Source: Ligilactobacillus ubinensis
Lineage (GTDB): Bacteria; Bacillota; Bacilli; Lactobacillales; Lactobacillaceae
Direction of reading: 5' to 3'
Length of the DNA: 44,312 nucleotides
Assembly (NCBI RefSeq): GCF_024160875.1
Contig: NZ_JAIULA010000024.1
Span: 1 to 44,312 of the forward strand
Every line of letters begins with the position of its first letter. Position 1 is the first letter of the stretch. Below, in pieces: positions 17,858 through 26,498 of this stretch. The position numbers and the translations under genes were made by a program. The notes beneath the pieces are model-generated. The model was not told where the DNA came from, did not search any database, and worked only from the letters and a program-made list of their open reading frames with translations.

Positions 17858-19135
17858 ATGAAAAAATTCAGAGCTTGGCATCTTTCTTTAGGATGGCAAA
17901 TCTTATTAGGTTTAATTATTGGCATTGCTTTAGGTGCCCTTTTTTATGAAAATCAAAAGTTTATCACAATTTCCACTAATATTGGTGATTCCTTCATCAA
18001 TTTAATCTCTATGGTTGTTTTACCAATTGTTATGTCAAGTTTAATTGTGGGAATCGCCAATATGGGTGATTTACGAAAACTAGGCAGAATTGGAGTAAAA
18101 ACACTTATCTATTTCGAAGTTCTTTCAACAATAGCATTTATAATCGGTATGACAGTTTCTAATATTGCTCATCTTGGCTCAATGGTTGATTTAACACAGT
18201 TAAATAAAACTGATATTTCATCATACCTAAAAACAGCTAAAACATCACACTCTGATATTACTTCTGTCTTAATGTCAATCATTCCAACTAATATATTCGA
18301 AGCTTTAAATAGTGGTGATATGTTACCTGTCGTCTTTTTCTCTGCACTTTTTGGTCTTGGTCTAGCTTCCATTGGTGAAAAAGGTCAAGTTGTTATTGAC
18401 TTTTTAAATGCCGTTTCTGCAACGATGTTTAAAATTACTGGTTGGGTTATGCATGTTGCTCCCTTAGGCGTTGCTGGCTTAATCGGAGCAACAATAGCTA
18501 AACTTGGCTTAAATTCACTGAAACCGCTAAGTCTTTTTATCATTATGGCTTATGCTACCATGATTTTTTTCATCTTGGTTATTTTAGGCTTAACATCTCG
18601 CCTTTTTGGTTTTCGTATTATCGACCAATTAATTGTTGTTAAAGATGAGTTAATTTTAGCTTTTACAACCGCAAGTTCTGAAGTTACTCTCCCGCGTTTA
18701 ATTGATAAATCAACTAAATTAGGTGTTAATCAATCTATTGGTTCTTTTGTAATCCCGACTGGATATACATTTAATTTAGATGGTTCTGCTATATACCAAG
18801 GATTAGCTGCAATCTTTGTTGCACAAGCATATCATATTCATCTATCCTTCAGTCAACAACTAACTTTGCTTGTTGTTTTAATGCTGACATCTAAAGGTAT
18901 GGCAGGCACTCCTGGTGCTTCTTTTGTTGTCTTACTAGCTTCTGTAGGTACAGTAGGCATTCCAACTTCTGGAATAGCTTTAATTGCTGGAATTGATCGT
19001 CTTGTTGACATGGGCCGGACTGTAGTTAACGTAATTGGCAACATGACCGCAACCTTAATTATTGGCAAATCCGAAAATGAATTTGACCAAACTGTTCATG
19101 ATGCCTATGTTGAAAAAATGCGTAAAAAATTATAA
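17858..19135 (+). CDS. dicarboxylate/amino acid:cation symporter (DAACS family, GltP/GltT-like)
   Basis: Secondary transporter, probably of glutamate/aspartate, of the GltPh fold: eight transmembrane helices plus re-entrant loops HP1 and HP2. HP1 reads TTASSEVTLPR, TM7 has FNLDGSAIY (the NMDGT-motif position), and HP2 has KGMAGTPGASF. TM8 has DMGRTVVNVIGN, whose Asp and Arg match the residues that bind the amino and side-chain groups of aspartate. The last Asn stands where GltPh has the sodium-site Asp405, which hints at proton coupling. I start at ATG 17858, nine bases after GGAG; the upstream GTG abuts the SD. The length is 425. Substrate is inferred from family only. Confidence 0.88.
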   Translation: MKKFRAWHLSLGWQILLGLIIGIALGALFYENQKFITISTNIGDSFINLISMVVLPIVMSSLIVGIANMGDLRKLGRIGVKTLIYFEVLSTIAFIIGMTVSNIAHLGSMVDLTQLNKTDISSYLKTAKTSHSDITSVLMSIIPTNIFEALNSGDMLPVVFFSALFGLGLASIGEKGQVVIDFLNAVSATMFKITGWVMHVAPLGVAGLIGATIAKLGLNSLKPLSLFIIMAYATMIFFILVILGLTSRLFGFRIIDQLIVVKDELILAFTTASSEVTLPRLIDKSTKLGVNQSIGSFVIPTGYTFNLDGSAIYQGLAAIFVAQAYHIHLSFSQQLTLLVVLMLTSKGMAGTPGASFVVLLASVGTVGIPTSGIALIAGIDRLVDMGRTVVNVIGNMTATLIIGKSENEFDQTVHDAYVEKMRKKL

Positions 19136-19156
19136 TTTCAGCAATAGCTTTCCGTT

Positions 19157-19206
19157 AAAAAGAGCACAGTCTAAGAAAAAAATTTCTTAATACTGTGCTC
19201 TTTTTT
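19157..19206. terminator. bidirectional terminator between convergent genes
   Basis: AAAAAGAGCACAGT (19157-19170) pairs with ACTGTGCTCTTTTT (19192 on). A and T runs lie on both sides, serving the symporter and the CmpB-like gene. Confidence 0.9.
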
Positions 19207-19208
19207 AG

Positions 19209-20021
19209 TTATTTTATATTTCTAAATTTTGTCGCAATTTTTTTGATTTCAGTCACGTGTGGTGCACCAAGTAATTTTACATGCGAATAGTTTCGAAGCA
19301 TTCTTCTTTGATTAAAGTTAAATTGTTTTAACCCATATTTGTGGATATTTTCTGCAAAAATGATATGCCACTTTTCTACTCTATTTCTAATTTCCTCTCG
19401 TTGTTCTTCTAATTGAGAAAATTTCTGTTCTACCTCAAATTGAGCATTGGTATGCAATTTTTCTCGTTCTATATTAATTTGTTTTTCCCAACGTGAAAAG
19501 CTCTTTCTAAATGCGGCCATATCAGTAATAGTCCATATCGCATCACTACCCATAATAAAGATAACTATCACCGCTAAAGCAGAACCTGTTTTAGTAACTA
19601 TCAATTGAATTACATATTCAACATATGGATCAACTATTTTGGTTATAATAACAACACCACAACTCCAAAATAAAGAAATAATTGGTGCTACCCTACCGTT
19701 AAGATTCCCCCAATAGTTGCTATAATCCCACAGTTTTAAATGAAACCACCTTTCCAAAAACCAACCTGCAACATACTCAAAAATTGTTGCTACTATTCCA
19801 CCCATAAAAAATAGTGCAATTAGATTGGTACGAAACGGTAGCGTTAAAATAAGAACAACTGTAATTGCAAATCCATATACTGGACAATACGGTCCCATCA
19901 AAAATCCCCGATATGCAAATTTATGATCTTGTATTGAACAATACACCGTCTCCCATATCCAGCCTACACAAGAATAAAAAGAAAACAATAGTACTACTTC
20001 AGTCATTGAATAATATTGCAT
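19209..20021 (-). CDS. CmpB-like putative ABC-transporter permease family membrane protein (PF06541)
   Basis: Membrane protein of 270 residues. Family marks are SCVGWIWETVYC near the N-terminus, RGFLMGPYCPVYGFA, FEYVAGWFLERWF and LWDYSNYWGNLNGR. Four or five transmembrane segments (about 5-170) are followed by a charged, coiled-coil-like C-terminal tail (about 170-270). The family is named after CmpB, but no ATPase is nearby and transport is unproven. It lies 17 bases after the orphan EIIA gene, so the two are probably co-transcribed. Confidence 0.75.
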   Translation of the reverse strand: MQYYSMTEVVLLFSFYSCVGWIWETVYCSIQDHKFAYRGFLMGPYCPVYGFAITVVLILTLPFRTNLIALFFMGGIVATIFEYVAGWFLERWFHLKLWDYSNYWGNLNGRVAPIISLFWSCGVVIITKIVDPYVEYVIQLIVTKTGSALAVIVIFIMGSDAIWTITDMAAFRKSFSRWEKQINIEREKLHTNAQFEVEQKFSQLEEQREEIRNRVEKWHIIFAENIHKYGLKQFNFNQRRMLRNYSHVKLLGAPHVTEIKKIATKFRNIK

Positions 20022-20038
20022 CTAATCACATCCTCAAA

Positions 20039-20395
20039 TCAGCAAAAACTTATTGTACTACCAACCTTAATTTGGGGCACTTTCATAGGCGTTAGATATA
20101 TGGCATTACCTTGTGGCTTTGCTGGAACTGGTTCAAAATGTAATACTGTATGTCCGATTTCCATATAATTTCGATTAACCATATCTCCAACAAACGCTAT
20201 CTTATATTCTTGATTATCAATTATTAATTTATTTGCTGTCTTTAAATCATAACTTTTATCGATTGGCTTCTCAAATTCTTGAATAATAGAAACTGTCTCC
20301 AATTCCTTTGTTGCTGTTTTATCAAACAAGATGACCAGATCATCCTTTTCATCAAGTGCTTTACTGCCAATTGACACTACTTTTGATTTCAACAT
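20039..20395 (-). CDS. PTS glucitol/sorbitol-type EIIA domain protein (orphan)
   Basis: A single-domain protein of 118 residues matching the GutA/SrlB EIIA family. The conserved C-terminal half has YKIAFVGD, the G-H-x5-F-like block IGHTVLHFEP (His82, His87) and a closing KVGSTISF strand. Sorbitol EIIA normally works with EIIB/EIIC partners and a sorbitol-6-phosphate dehydrogenase; none is in this window. A regulatory or moonlighting role is therefore possible. ATG follows GAAAGGA. It is the first gene of a two-gene unit with the CmpB-like protein. Confidence 0.8.
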   Translation of the reverse strand: MLKSKVVSIGSKALDEKDDLVILFDKTATKELETVSIIQEFEKPIDKSYDLKTANKLIIDNQEYKIAFVGDMVNRNYMEIGHTVLHFEPVPAKPQGNAIYLTPMKVPQIKVGSTISFC

Positions 20396-20483
20396 AAAAT
20401 CAATCCTTTCTACTCTATCTAACTAGAACTTCTTCTTTTATTTTACACTACTTCGCTAAAATCTACACACAATATATAATTTG

Positions 20484-20513
20484 TTGGAACTAATTACATA
20501 TAACGGTTACAAT
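20484..20513 (+). promoter_or_regulatory. promoter of the lactonase gene
   Basis: TTGGAA (20484-20489), an 18-base spacer and TACAAT (20508-20513), about 50 bases before the ATG. Confidence 0.5.
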
Positions 20514-20562
20514 ATTTATGTTATACTACCAATGTAAATATACAACGGAAGGTGTTTTATCT

Positions 20563-21579
20563 ATGCAAGAAATTATTCTATTTGGAACATATACCCGAAA
20601 GACCAGTAACGGCATTTATCAAGCGGTTCTTGACACAGAAGCTAAAGCAGTATCTACCCCTGAATTATTTTTAAACATTCAAAATCCTACGTATCTTCAA
20701 TTAAATTCTAAAAAAACTTTAGTAACAGTTGCTAGTCAAGATTCCCTAGGCGGCGTTGCTAGTTACAATTATTCCAATAAAAATTTTTTCAATGATGTCT
20801 TTACCGAAGGTGCAAATCCTTGTTACGTTTCAATTGATGAGCCACGTGGCCTTGTTTACTCTGCCAATTATCATAAGGGACAAATCGATGTCTTTAAGCT
20901 TAATGTTGATCAAACGTTAACATTAACTGATTCTTTTAAGAATACTGGTAACGGCCCTCTTCCTGAACAAGATAGCGCCCATATGCATTATGCAAATCTA
21001 ACTTCTGATGGACGTTTAGTTGCTGTCGATTTAGGTTCAGATCAACTTCATGTGTTTAATGTTTCTGATAATGGTAAGCTTTCAAATGTTTCTGTCTTTA
21101 AACTGCCTGCTGGTTTTGGACCAAGACATCTTGTTTTTTCTCCCAATAAAAAAAATGTTTACTTAGTAGGTGAACTTAGTAGTAACGTTGCTACTTTAAA
21201 CTATGATGAGTCTACTGGCTCATTTAACCTTGTCGACATTATAAAAACAATTCCAACAAGTTGGACAGAGCACAATGGTGCGGCAGCAATCCGCATTTCA
21301 AATGATGGTAAATTTGTTTATGTCTCAAATCGCGGCCATAACTCGTTAGCTGTTTTTGCTGTTCAAGCTGATAATACACTTGAACTAGTACAACTTATTT
21401 CTACTGAAGGGGATTTTCCACGTGACTTTGCTTTAGATAAGAGCGAGAAATTTGTCGTTGTCGCAAATCAAAATACTGACAATGCTACTTTATATAGTCG
21501 CAATGAATTAAATGGACAACTAAGTCTTTTACAAAAAGATATTTCTGTTCCAGAAGGTGTTTGCGTAAACTTTATATAA
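20563..21579 (+). CDS. pgl: lactonase-family beta-propeller protein (6-phosphogluconolactonase type)
   Basis: Seven-bladed propeller of the YbhE/Pgl family that hydrolyses 6-phosphogluconolactone or a related lactone. Repeated blade motifs are visible: PTYLQLNSKKT, PCYVSIDEPRGLVYSANYH, HMHYANLTSDGRLVAVDLGSD, GPRHLVFSPNKKNVYLV and NDGKFVYVSNRGHNSLAVF. I start at ATG 20563: GGAAGG lies 10 bases upstream, and the frame from 20518 would add residues that run through the SD. It has 338 residues, the family norm. It is monocistronic, with a clear promoter and terminator. Confidence 0.88.
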   Translation: MQEIILFGTYTRKTSNGIYQAVLDTEAKAVSTPELFLNIQNPTYLQLNSKKTLVTVASQDSLGGVASYNYSNKNFFNDVFTEGANPCYVSIDEPRGLVYSANYHKGQIDVFKLNVDQTLTLTDSFKNTGNGPLPEQDSAHMHYANLTSDGRLVAVDLGSDQLHVFNVSDNGKLSNVSVFKLPAGFGPRHLVFSPNKKNVYLVGELSSNVATLNYDESTGSFNLVDIIKTIPTSWTEHNGAAAIRISNDGKFVYVSNRGHNSLAVFAVQADNTLELVQLISTEGDFPRDFALDKSEKFVVVANQNTDNATLYSRNELNGQLSLLQKDISVPEGVCVNFI

Positions 21580-21615
21580 TTGCTATGCTACACTTCCAAA
21601 AAGTTAGATTTTTAT

Positions 21616-21640
21616 AGAGCGGAGAAATCCGCTCTTTTTT
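21616..21640 (+). terminator. terminator of the lactonase gene
   Basis: AGAGCGGA-gaa-TCCGCTCT followed by a T run, about 36 bases past the stop. Confidence 0.92.
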
Positions 21641-21794
21641 ACTTTCAAAATTCTCAATTATTTCTTAACGATAAAATCATTTCTCTAGTTTATTTCTACA
21701 TATTTCAATTTTTCCCGGCTTGACGTATACAATTAATTTTGCTATCGTGAATACGCATTGTATTTATGTTATATATATCTACAATGCAATTACA

Positions 21795-21833
21795 AGGTGG
21801 TTCGCAATTATCCCACCTAAAAAAACTAAGGAG
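21795..21833 (+). promoter_or_regulatory. preQ1 class I riboswitch
   Basis: P1 is GGTGG (21796-21800) with CCACC (21813-21817). The 12-base loop TTCGCAATTATC ends in the C (21812) equivalent to the preQ1-pairing C17. An A-rich L3 (TAAAAAAA) and CTAAGGAG then form the pseudoknot strand. The SD AAGGAG (21828-21833) overlaps that strand, nine bases before the queT TTG start, so preQ1 should block translation. Comparison is to the B. subtilis and Thermoanaerobacter class I aptamers from memory. Confidence 0.85.
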
Positions 21834-21842
21834 ATTTTTATC

Positions 21843-22331
21843 TTGAAAACTTTAAAACTAAACACTGCTGACCTAGTAAAAGCCGGTGTTATTGCTGCTT
21901 TATATATTGCTCTAACTTTACTAAATCCACTAAGTTACGGAGCCATTCAATTTCGTTTTTCGGAATTTCTTAATAATCTAGCCCCCTTTAATAAAAGATA
22001 TATTTGGGCATTAACTCTAGGCTGTGCAATTGCTAACTTAAATTCACCTCTAGGCATTTATGATGTTATTTTTGGCTCTTTAGGTACATTAGCAATGACC
22101 ACTATCAGCTATCTTTTAGGTAAACATATTAAAACTGTAATTGGTAAGCTTGCAATTACAGTTACCGTCTGTACCTTAATGAGTTGGAGTGTAGCACTTG
22201 AATATTATCTCTTATCTAACTCTCCTTTTTGGGCAACTTATTTTACAGTAGCGCTTGGTGAATTTGGTGCTGTTTTCTTTGGAGCAATCATTGTCTTTGT
22301 TCTAAATACAAGAATTGATTTGACTAAATAA
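21843..22331 (+). CDS. queT: QueT queuosine-precursor ECF transporter substrate-binding subunit
   Basis: Small membrane S-component (162 residues, five or six helices) that imports a queuosine precursor together with the shared ECF energizing module, which is encoded elsewhere. The QueT-family motif RFSEFLNNLAPF is present, as are the LGCAIANLNSPLGIYDVIFGS and AVALGEFGAVFFGA-like blocks. The true start is TTG 21843, nine bases after AAGGAG; a longer frame from 21720 would run through the promoter and riboswitch. It heads a queT - DUF2829 - SDR unit and is controlled by the preQ1-I element. Confidence 0.93.
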   Translation: MKTLKLNTADLVKAGVIAALYIALTLLNPLSYGAIQFRFSEFLNNLAPFNKRYIWALTLGCAIANLNSPLGIYDVIFGSLGTLAMTTISYLLGKHIKTVIGKLAITVTVCTLMSWSVALEYYLLSNSPFWATYFTVALGEFGAVFFGAIIVFVLNTRIDLTK

Positions 22332-22349
22332 TGTGGAGGATTATTTATT

Positions 22350-22577
22350 ATGACATTTGAAGAAGTATTACCATATTTAAAAAATGGCAAAAAAGCCGTT
22401 CGAACAACTGGTTGGAGTGGTTATGAAGATTATATTTTTGTAGTTACAAATGATACCTTAGCCGGTGAAGCTATTAATCCATACTTAATGATTCATACGA
22501 AAGAAACACCATCACTTTCCCAATATATGCCTACTTCTTGCGATGTCTTAGCAAATGACTGGGAGCTAGTTAACTAA
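22350..22577 (+). CDS. DUF2829-domain protein, Tad2-like
   Basis: A 75-residue single-domain protein of the DUF2829 family. Visible family marks are the N-terminal MTFEEVLPYLKNGKKAVRTT, an early GW, PYLMI, and the closing block YMPTSCDVLANDWELV (P-x4-D-x-LA-x-DW-E). Phage members include Tad2, which sequesters the Thoeris signal nucleotide. Here the gene is chromosomal, 18 bases after queT and two bases before an SDR gene, with GGAGG before its ATG. No phage genes surround it. A role in cyclic-nucleotide binding is inference from the family. Confidence 0.8.
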   Translation: MTFEEVLPYLKNGKKAVRTTGWSGYEDYIFVVTNDTLAGEAINPYLMIHTKETPSLSQYMPTSCDVLANDWELVN

Positions 22578-22579
22578 TA

Positions 22580-23332
22580 ATGACTTATTTTACACAAAAA
22601 GTTGTTCTCCTTACTGGAGTTGCATCGGGAATTGGGTTTGCCCAAGCAGCTAAGATGTTGGAAAACGGGGCTTATGTTTTTGGTGGTGATTTACATTTTA
22701 ATGCTCAAATCAAGCAACTACAAAAAAAGTACCCTGCACACTTTTTCTTTAAAATTTGCGATGTTCGCAAGAAACACGATTTAGCTATATTGGTTGACTA
22801 TGCTTTAGCTAAAATGACACACATTGATATCTTACTTAATACAGCTGGAATTCTTGATGCTTACCAACCTAGCTTAAATACTAGCGAAAAAGAATGGGAT
22901 AATGTCATGAATACCAATTTAAAAAGCATTTTTCGCCTGACTAACTTAGTACTACCATCCATGCTACAACAAAAACATGGCACTATAATCAACATGGCTT
23001 CCATTGCAGGTTTAGTTGCTGGTGGCGGTGGTGCTGCCTATACAGCTGCAAAACATGCCATTATTGGATATACTAAACAACTTGACTATGATTACGCTGG
23101 TCTTGGTATTCGAGCAAACTGCATTGCTCCAGGCGCTATTGACACTCCAATGAACGCAGCTGATTTTGCTGGCGATGCCACAATGGCTAAAGAGGTTGCC
23201 CGACTTACTCCAGCTAAACGTTGGGCAAAACCCGAAGAAGTTGCTGCTTTAACAGTCTTTTTAGCAAGCGACAGCGCCGATTATATTCATGGCGTCGCTA
23301 TTCCGATTGATGGTGGTTGGACCGAAAAATAA
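22580..23332 (+). CDS. SDR-family oxidoreductase
   Basis: Classical short-chain dehydrogenase/reductase of 250 residues. The cofactor motif is TGVASGIG (about 12-19), a structural NTAGI replaces NNAG(I), and catalytic residues sit in NMASIAG and YTAAK. PGAIDTPMN and HGVAIPIDGGW complete the fold. The substrate is unknown; it resembles 3-oxoacyl-ACP reductases and sugar-alcohol dehydrogenases equally. Its ATG is two bases after the DUF2829 stop and has no close SD of its own, so it is probably coupled to that gene. Confidence 0.88.
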   Translation: MTYFTQKVVLLTGVASGIGFAQAAKMLENGAYVFGGDLHFNAQIKQLQKKYPAHFFFKICDVRKKHDLAILVDYALAKMTHIDILLNTAGILDAYQPSLNTSEKEWDNVMNTNLKSIFRLTNLVLPSMLQQKHGTIINMASIAGLVAGGGGAAYTAAKHAIIGYTKQLDYDYAGLGIRANCIAPGAIDTPMNAADFAGDATMAKEVARLTPAKRWAKPEEVAALTVFLASDSADYIHGVAIPIDGGWTEK

Positions 23333-23410
23333 AAAAGGTTTCTGGACTATTATCTAACACTATACGTTGATGTATCCGTGTTTAGATATCCTAATCCAGA
23401 AACCTTTTTA
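23332..23410. terminator. two-tier bidirectional terminator
   Basis: AAAAAGGTTTCTGGA (23332-23346) pairs with TCCAGAAACCTTTTT. Within it, TATCTAACAC pairs with GTGTTTAGATA. It separates the convergent SDR and mgtE genes. Confidence 0.92.
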
Positions 23411-23415
23411 TTCAG

Positions 23416-24780
23416 TTACATTTTAAATAATTTGAAAAACACTTGAATAATTCCAAAATAAATTAATATCGAAAAAAAGTTACTTAATATTGCAATTAAA
23501 GTTCCTGGAATTCCTGAAAAGTCAATTCTTAAATGATCTAAAATCCAAGGCACTACACATCCCAATAAGTTCGCAATCAAAATGGATAGTATCATTGCAA
23601 TTCCAAGTGCTATCCCTAAAACATAATTATGCAACCACTGTCCTGTAAAAATTGCAAAAATTATTCCTGCAAAAATTCCTACTACAACTCCTGCTATTAA
23701 TTCGCCCATAATTAAACGTAAAAAAGTATACGTGTCTTCTTTATCACTTAGCCTTCGCATTGCAACCGCTAAACTTTGTGTTCCAGCATTTCCAGCTACT
23801 CCCATAACCATCACAATAAAGATAACGGGTGTTGTTTCCTTTACAATCATATAACGATAAGCATACATTACAATTACAGTTAACAAACTTAAAAAAAGTA
23901 AACCAAACGTCCATGGTAATCTATTAAAGGCTGCCTGCAAGGGCTTGCTGCGTTTATCTTCAACATCTACACCTGCTAAGTGCGAATAGTCCTCAGCAGA
24001 TTCCTCATCAATAACATCAATAACATCATCAACATTAATAATTCCTAATAGTTCACCTTTATCATTCGTAACTGGTAATGCTAAGAAATTATAATCACGA
24101 ATTATCTGTGCAACTTCTTCTTGTTTATCATTTACACTTACTGACATAACTGGAGTACTCATTATTTTATTTATGCACGTTTCATCCTCATTCGTCAACA
24201 AATAGCGTAAAGTTAATACTCCTTCAAGTTTATTACTATCACTGATAACATAAATATAATAGATAGTTTCTGCATCAAGTGCTTCTTTTTTTACCGCGTG
24301 TAATGCATTTTTTACCGTTTGATCACTGGAAATGGTCATATACTCAGTCGACATAATCGCCCCAGCTGTTTTATTATCATAATGCAGCAACTGTCGAATT
24401 TCATTAGCTTCTTTTTCAGGAACATATAACAAGTATTTTGCTAAGTCTTGTGGTTCAGCATACGCTAATATATCAACTGCATTATCAGTATACATCTCGT
24501 AAATAACTTCACCTACATATTTAGTTGGCATTTCTTTGAAATATTCCACAACATCTTCAGCTGGTCCCTCAAATGCATTAAACATATCACCAACTTCTTT
24601 TGATGTTAAATATCGATAAACTCTTGCGCGTTGATTTTGATTAAGTGAAGTAAAAATCTGCGCTTGCTCAAAAATATGTAGTTTTAGGTATTCTTCTTTA
24701 AAAAGATTTGCTTGTTGTTCGTCTAATAATCGTTGTATATTAACTATTTTATCATGCGTTGTTAAATTTATATCAACCAT
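23416..24780 (-). CDS. mgtE: magnesium transporter MgtE
   Basis: Mg2+ channel of 454 residues. The cytosolic N domain (about 1-130) contains the superhelical repeats. Tandem CBS domains (about 135-260) include IMSTPVMSVSVND and GELLGIINVDDVIDVIDEE, which sense Mg2+. Five transmembrane helices (about 290-450) carry the pore block GVAGNAGTQSLAVAMRRL. The start follows AAAGGGG. It lies 19 bases after the pseudouridine synthase gene at the end of the relQ - nadK - rluD-type - mgtE operon. No M-box riboswitch is seen, as expected for an operon-internal gene. Confidence 0.95.
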   Translation of the reverse strand: MVDINLTTHDKIVNIQRLLDEQQANLFKEEYLKLHIFEQAQIFTSLNQNQRARVYRYLTSKEVGDMFNAFEGPAEDVVEYFKEMPTKYVGEVIYEMYTDNAVDILAYAEPQDLAKYLLYVPEKEANEIRQLLHYDNKTAGAIMSTEYMTISSDQTVKNALHAVKKEALDAETIYYIYVISDSNKLEGVLTLRYLLTNEDETCINKIMSTPVMSVSVNDKQEEVAQIIRDYNFLALPVTNDKGELLGIINVDDVIDVIDEESAEDYSHLAGVDVEDKRSKPLQAAFNRLPWTFGLLFLSLLTVIVMYAYRYMIVKETTPVIFIVMVMGVAGNAGTQSLAVAMRRLSDKEDTYTFLRLIMGELIAGVVVGIFAGIIFAIFTGQWLHNYVLGIALGIAMILSILIANLLGCVVPWILDHLRIDFSGIPGTLIAILSNFFSILIYFGIIQVFFKLFKM

Positions 24781-24799
24781 GATTTAACCCCTTTTTTAA

Positions 24800-25690
24800 T
24801 TAATTGCCTATTAAGTATTGTCTCATATCGCTAGGTAACTCACTTTTAAATTCCACTTGCTTTTTTAAAAACGGATGATAAAAACTTAGATACTGGCAAT
24901 GTAGTGCTTGTCGTTGAATAGGTAACACAATTTTACCACCATATAATGTATCCCCAATCAGCGGATGACCCAAAAAAGCACTGTGAACCCGGATTTGGTG
25001 CGTGTACCCCGTATGTAGTCTTATATTACAAACTGTAGCTTTGGAAAGACTTTTAACAACCCAATACTCACTAATTGCTAAATGACCATCTTCTCTTACT
25101 TCTCGTTCGATAATACTATTTTCTGAACGTCCTAAAGGCTTTTTTACCATAAAATGTTCTGCTTTTATTTTTCCACTTAAAAAAGCACAGTATTCTTTAA
25201 AAATATTATGCTCTACTAATTGTTGATTAATTAATGCATGTGCATATCTATGTTTTGCAAACAACACTAACCCTGATGTATTTCGGTCTAATCGTGTGAC
25301 CACATGTGGAATAATATCATGATATCCTTGTAAATAATAGTAGCCCGCTACCCGATTTATTAATGAATCTGTCAACTGGTGCACAGTTGGAATTGTTGTA
25401 ACATATGGTGGTTTTTCAACAATCAGATATGAGTCATCTTCATAAACGATTTTCAGTGGTACAAATGATTTAACAAGATTTCTCTTTCGATTCTTTTCGG
25501 GTGGAATGATTAGCTTTATTTCATCGCCCCATACAAGCTTATCTGCTAGGTAACATTTTTGATTATTAATCCAGATTCCACCAGCATCCTTTTTGATATT
25601 CGCCAGCAATCGTCTTGATATGCCTTTTTCATTTAAAAAGTTTTTTAACTTCATTGTATTTTCTTGTTCATAACGAAAATTAATCTCCAT
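24800..25690 (-). CDS. RluA/RluD-family RNA pseudouridine synthase
   Basis: Converts uridine to pseudouridine in rRNA or tRNA. An S4-like N-terminal part ([19 protein letters not shown]) precedes the catalytic domain with the [18 protein letters not shown] block (catalytic Asp in RLDRNTSG). [18 protein letters not shown] and DTLYGG follow. I start at ATG 25690, overlapping the nadK stop by 11 bases; a longer frame extends deep into nadK and is unlikely. It has 296 residues, normal for the family. The target uridine is not predictable. Confidence 0.9.
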   Translation of the reverse strand: MEINFRYEQENTMKLKNFLNEKGISRRLLANIKKDAGGIWINNQKCYLADKLVWGDEIKLIIPPEKNRKRNLVKSFVPLKIVYEDDSYLIVEKPPYVTTIPTVHQLTDSLINRVAGYYYLQGYHDIIPHVVTRLDRNTSGLVLFAKHRYAHALINQQLVEHNIFKEYCAFLSGKIKAEHFMVKKPLGRSENSIIEREVREDGHLAISEYWVVKSLSKATVCNIRLHTGYTHQIRVHSAFLGHPLIGDTLYGGKIVLPIQRQALHCQYLSFYHPFLKKQVEFKSELPSDMRQYLIGN

Positions 25691-26498
25691 AATTATCACC
25701 GATAAACGCATCTTGTACACGATGCCAAAAATGCGTGTGCCGATATTTAGCAAAACTAATTCTTTCTTTTGCAACTTTATAGCGAATTTGTGTAATACCT
25801 AAATTATGATAACTATTTGAATCAATTGTAAGTAATAAATCACGTTTATCTTCCCGACTTAACATTGGTTTCAATGTAATCCAATCGTTCGGAGACACAA
25901 TCATAGGTGAACTTAATGTCCTAAAAACGCGGTTGTTTATAGAGCCTATCTCCGTTAACTGCATAACTTCCATATCAGGGTGCACAACTGCCCCACCAAT
26001 CGACTTATTATATCCCGTTGATCCCGTTGGTGTAGATACACACAATCCGTCCCCTCGAAAACGTTCAAAAAGTTCTCCACCAACATAAACATCTGTAACC
26101 ATTGTCGAACTACTTCTTTTCAAAGTAGATTCATTTAATGCTAAATATCGTTGGGGCTTAGGCTGATTAGCATAGTGCACTAAAACATCTAGCAATGGAT
26201 AACTGACAGACTGTCCATTATCAGATTGCAAACTAATAATTAAATCGTCAATTTCATCATCACGCCAATCCGTATAAAAACCTAAGTGTCCAGTATGTAC
26301 ACCTACGAAACGAATTGTTTTAAGCTGCTTGCGATAATAGTGGAACGCAGATAATAAAGTTCCATCTCCACCTATTGTTACAACAACTTGCGGACTTTCT
26401 TCATCTAAAATAAAATGGCGTTCGATAAACTTTCGTTTTAATTTTTCTTTAACAATTTGTGTTTTACGTTCGTTATTAGCGAAAATTGCAATTCTCAT
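25680..26498 (-). CDS. nadK: NAD kinase
   Basis: Phosphorylates NAD to NADP, the only de novo source of NADP. The [11 protein letters not shown] catalytic motif is near residue 43, the NESTLKR block follows, and [19 protein letters not shown] is the diacylglycerol-kinase-like signature. I start at ATG 26498, five bases after AAAGGAG. The longer frame begins inside relQ and is not supported. It has 272 residues. The start lies within the relQ 3' end (23-base overlap), so relQ and nadK are translated from one message. Confidence 0.95.
   Translation of the reverse strand: MRIAIFANNERKTQIVKEKLKRKFIERHFILDEESPQVVVTIGGDGTLLSAFHYYRKQLKTIRFVGVHTGHLGFYTDWRDDEIDDLIISLQSDNGQSVSYPLLDVLVHYANQPKPQRYLALNESTLKRSSSTMVTDVYVGGELFERFRGDGLCVSTPTGSTGYNKSIGGAVVHPDMEVMQLTEIGSINNRVFRTLSSPMIVSPNDWITLKPMLSREDKRDLLLTIDSNSYHNLGITQIRYKVAKERISFAKYRHTHFWHRVQDAFIGDNYGD

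Noticed and set aside
24781-24799. Mg2+ (M-box) riboswitch before mgtE
   Set aside because: The gap to the upstream gene is only 19 bases and no such structure is present.
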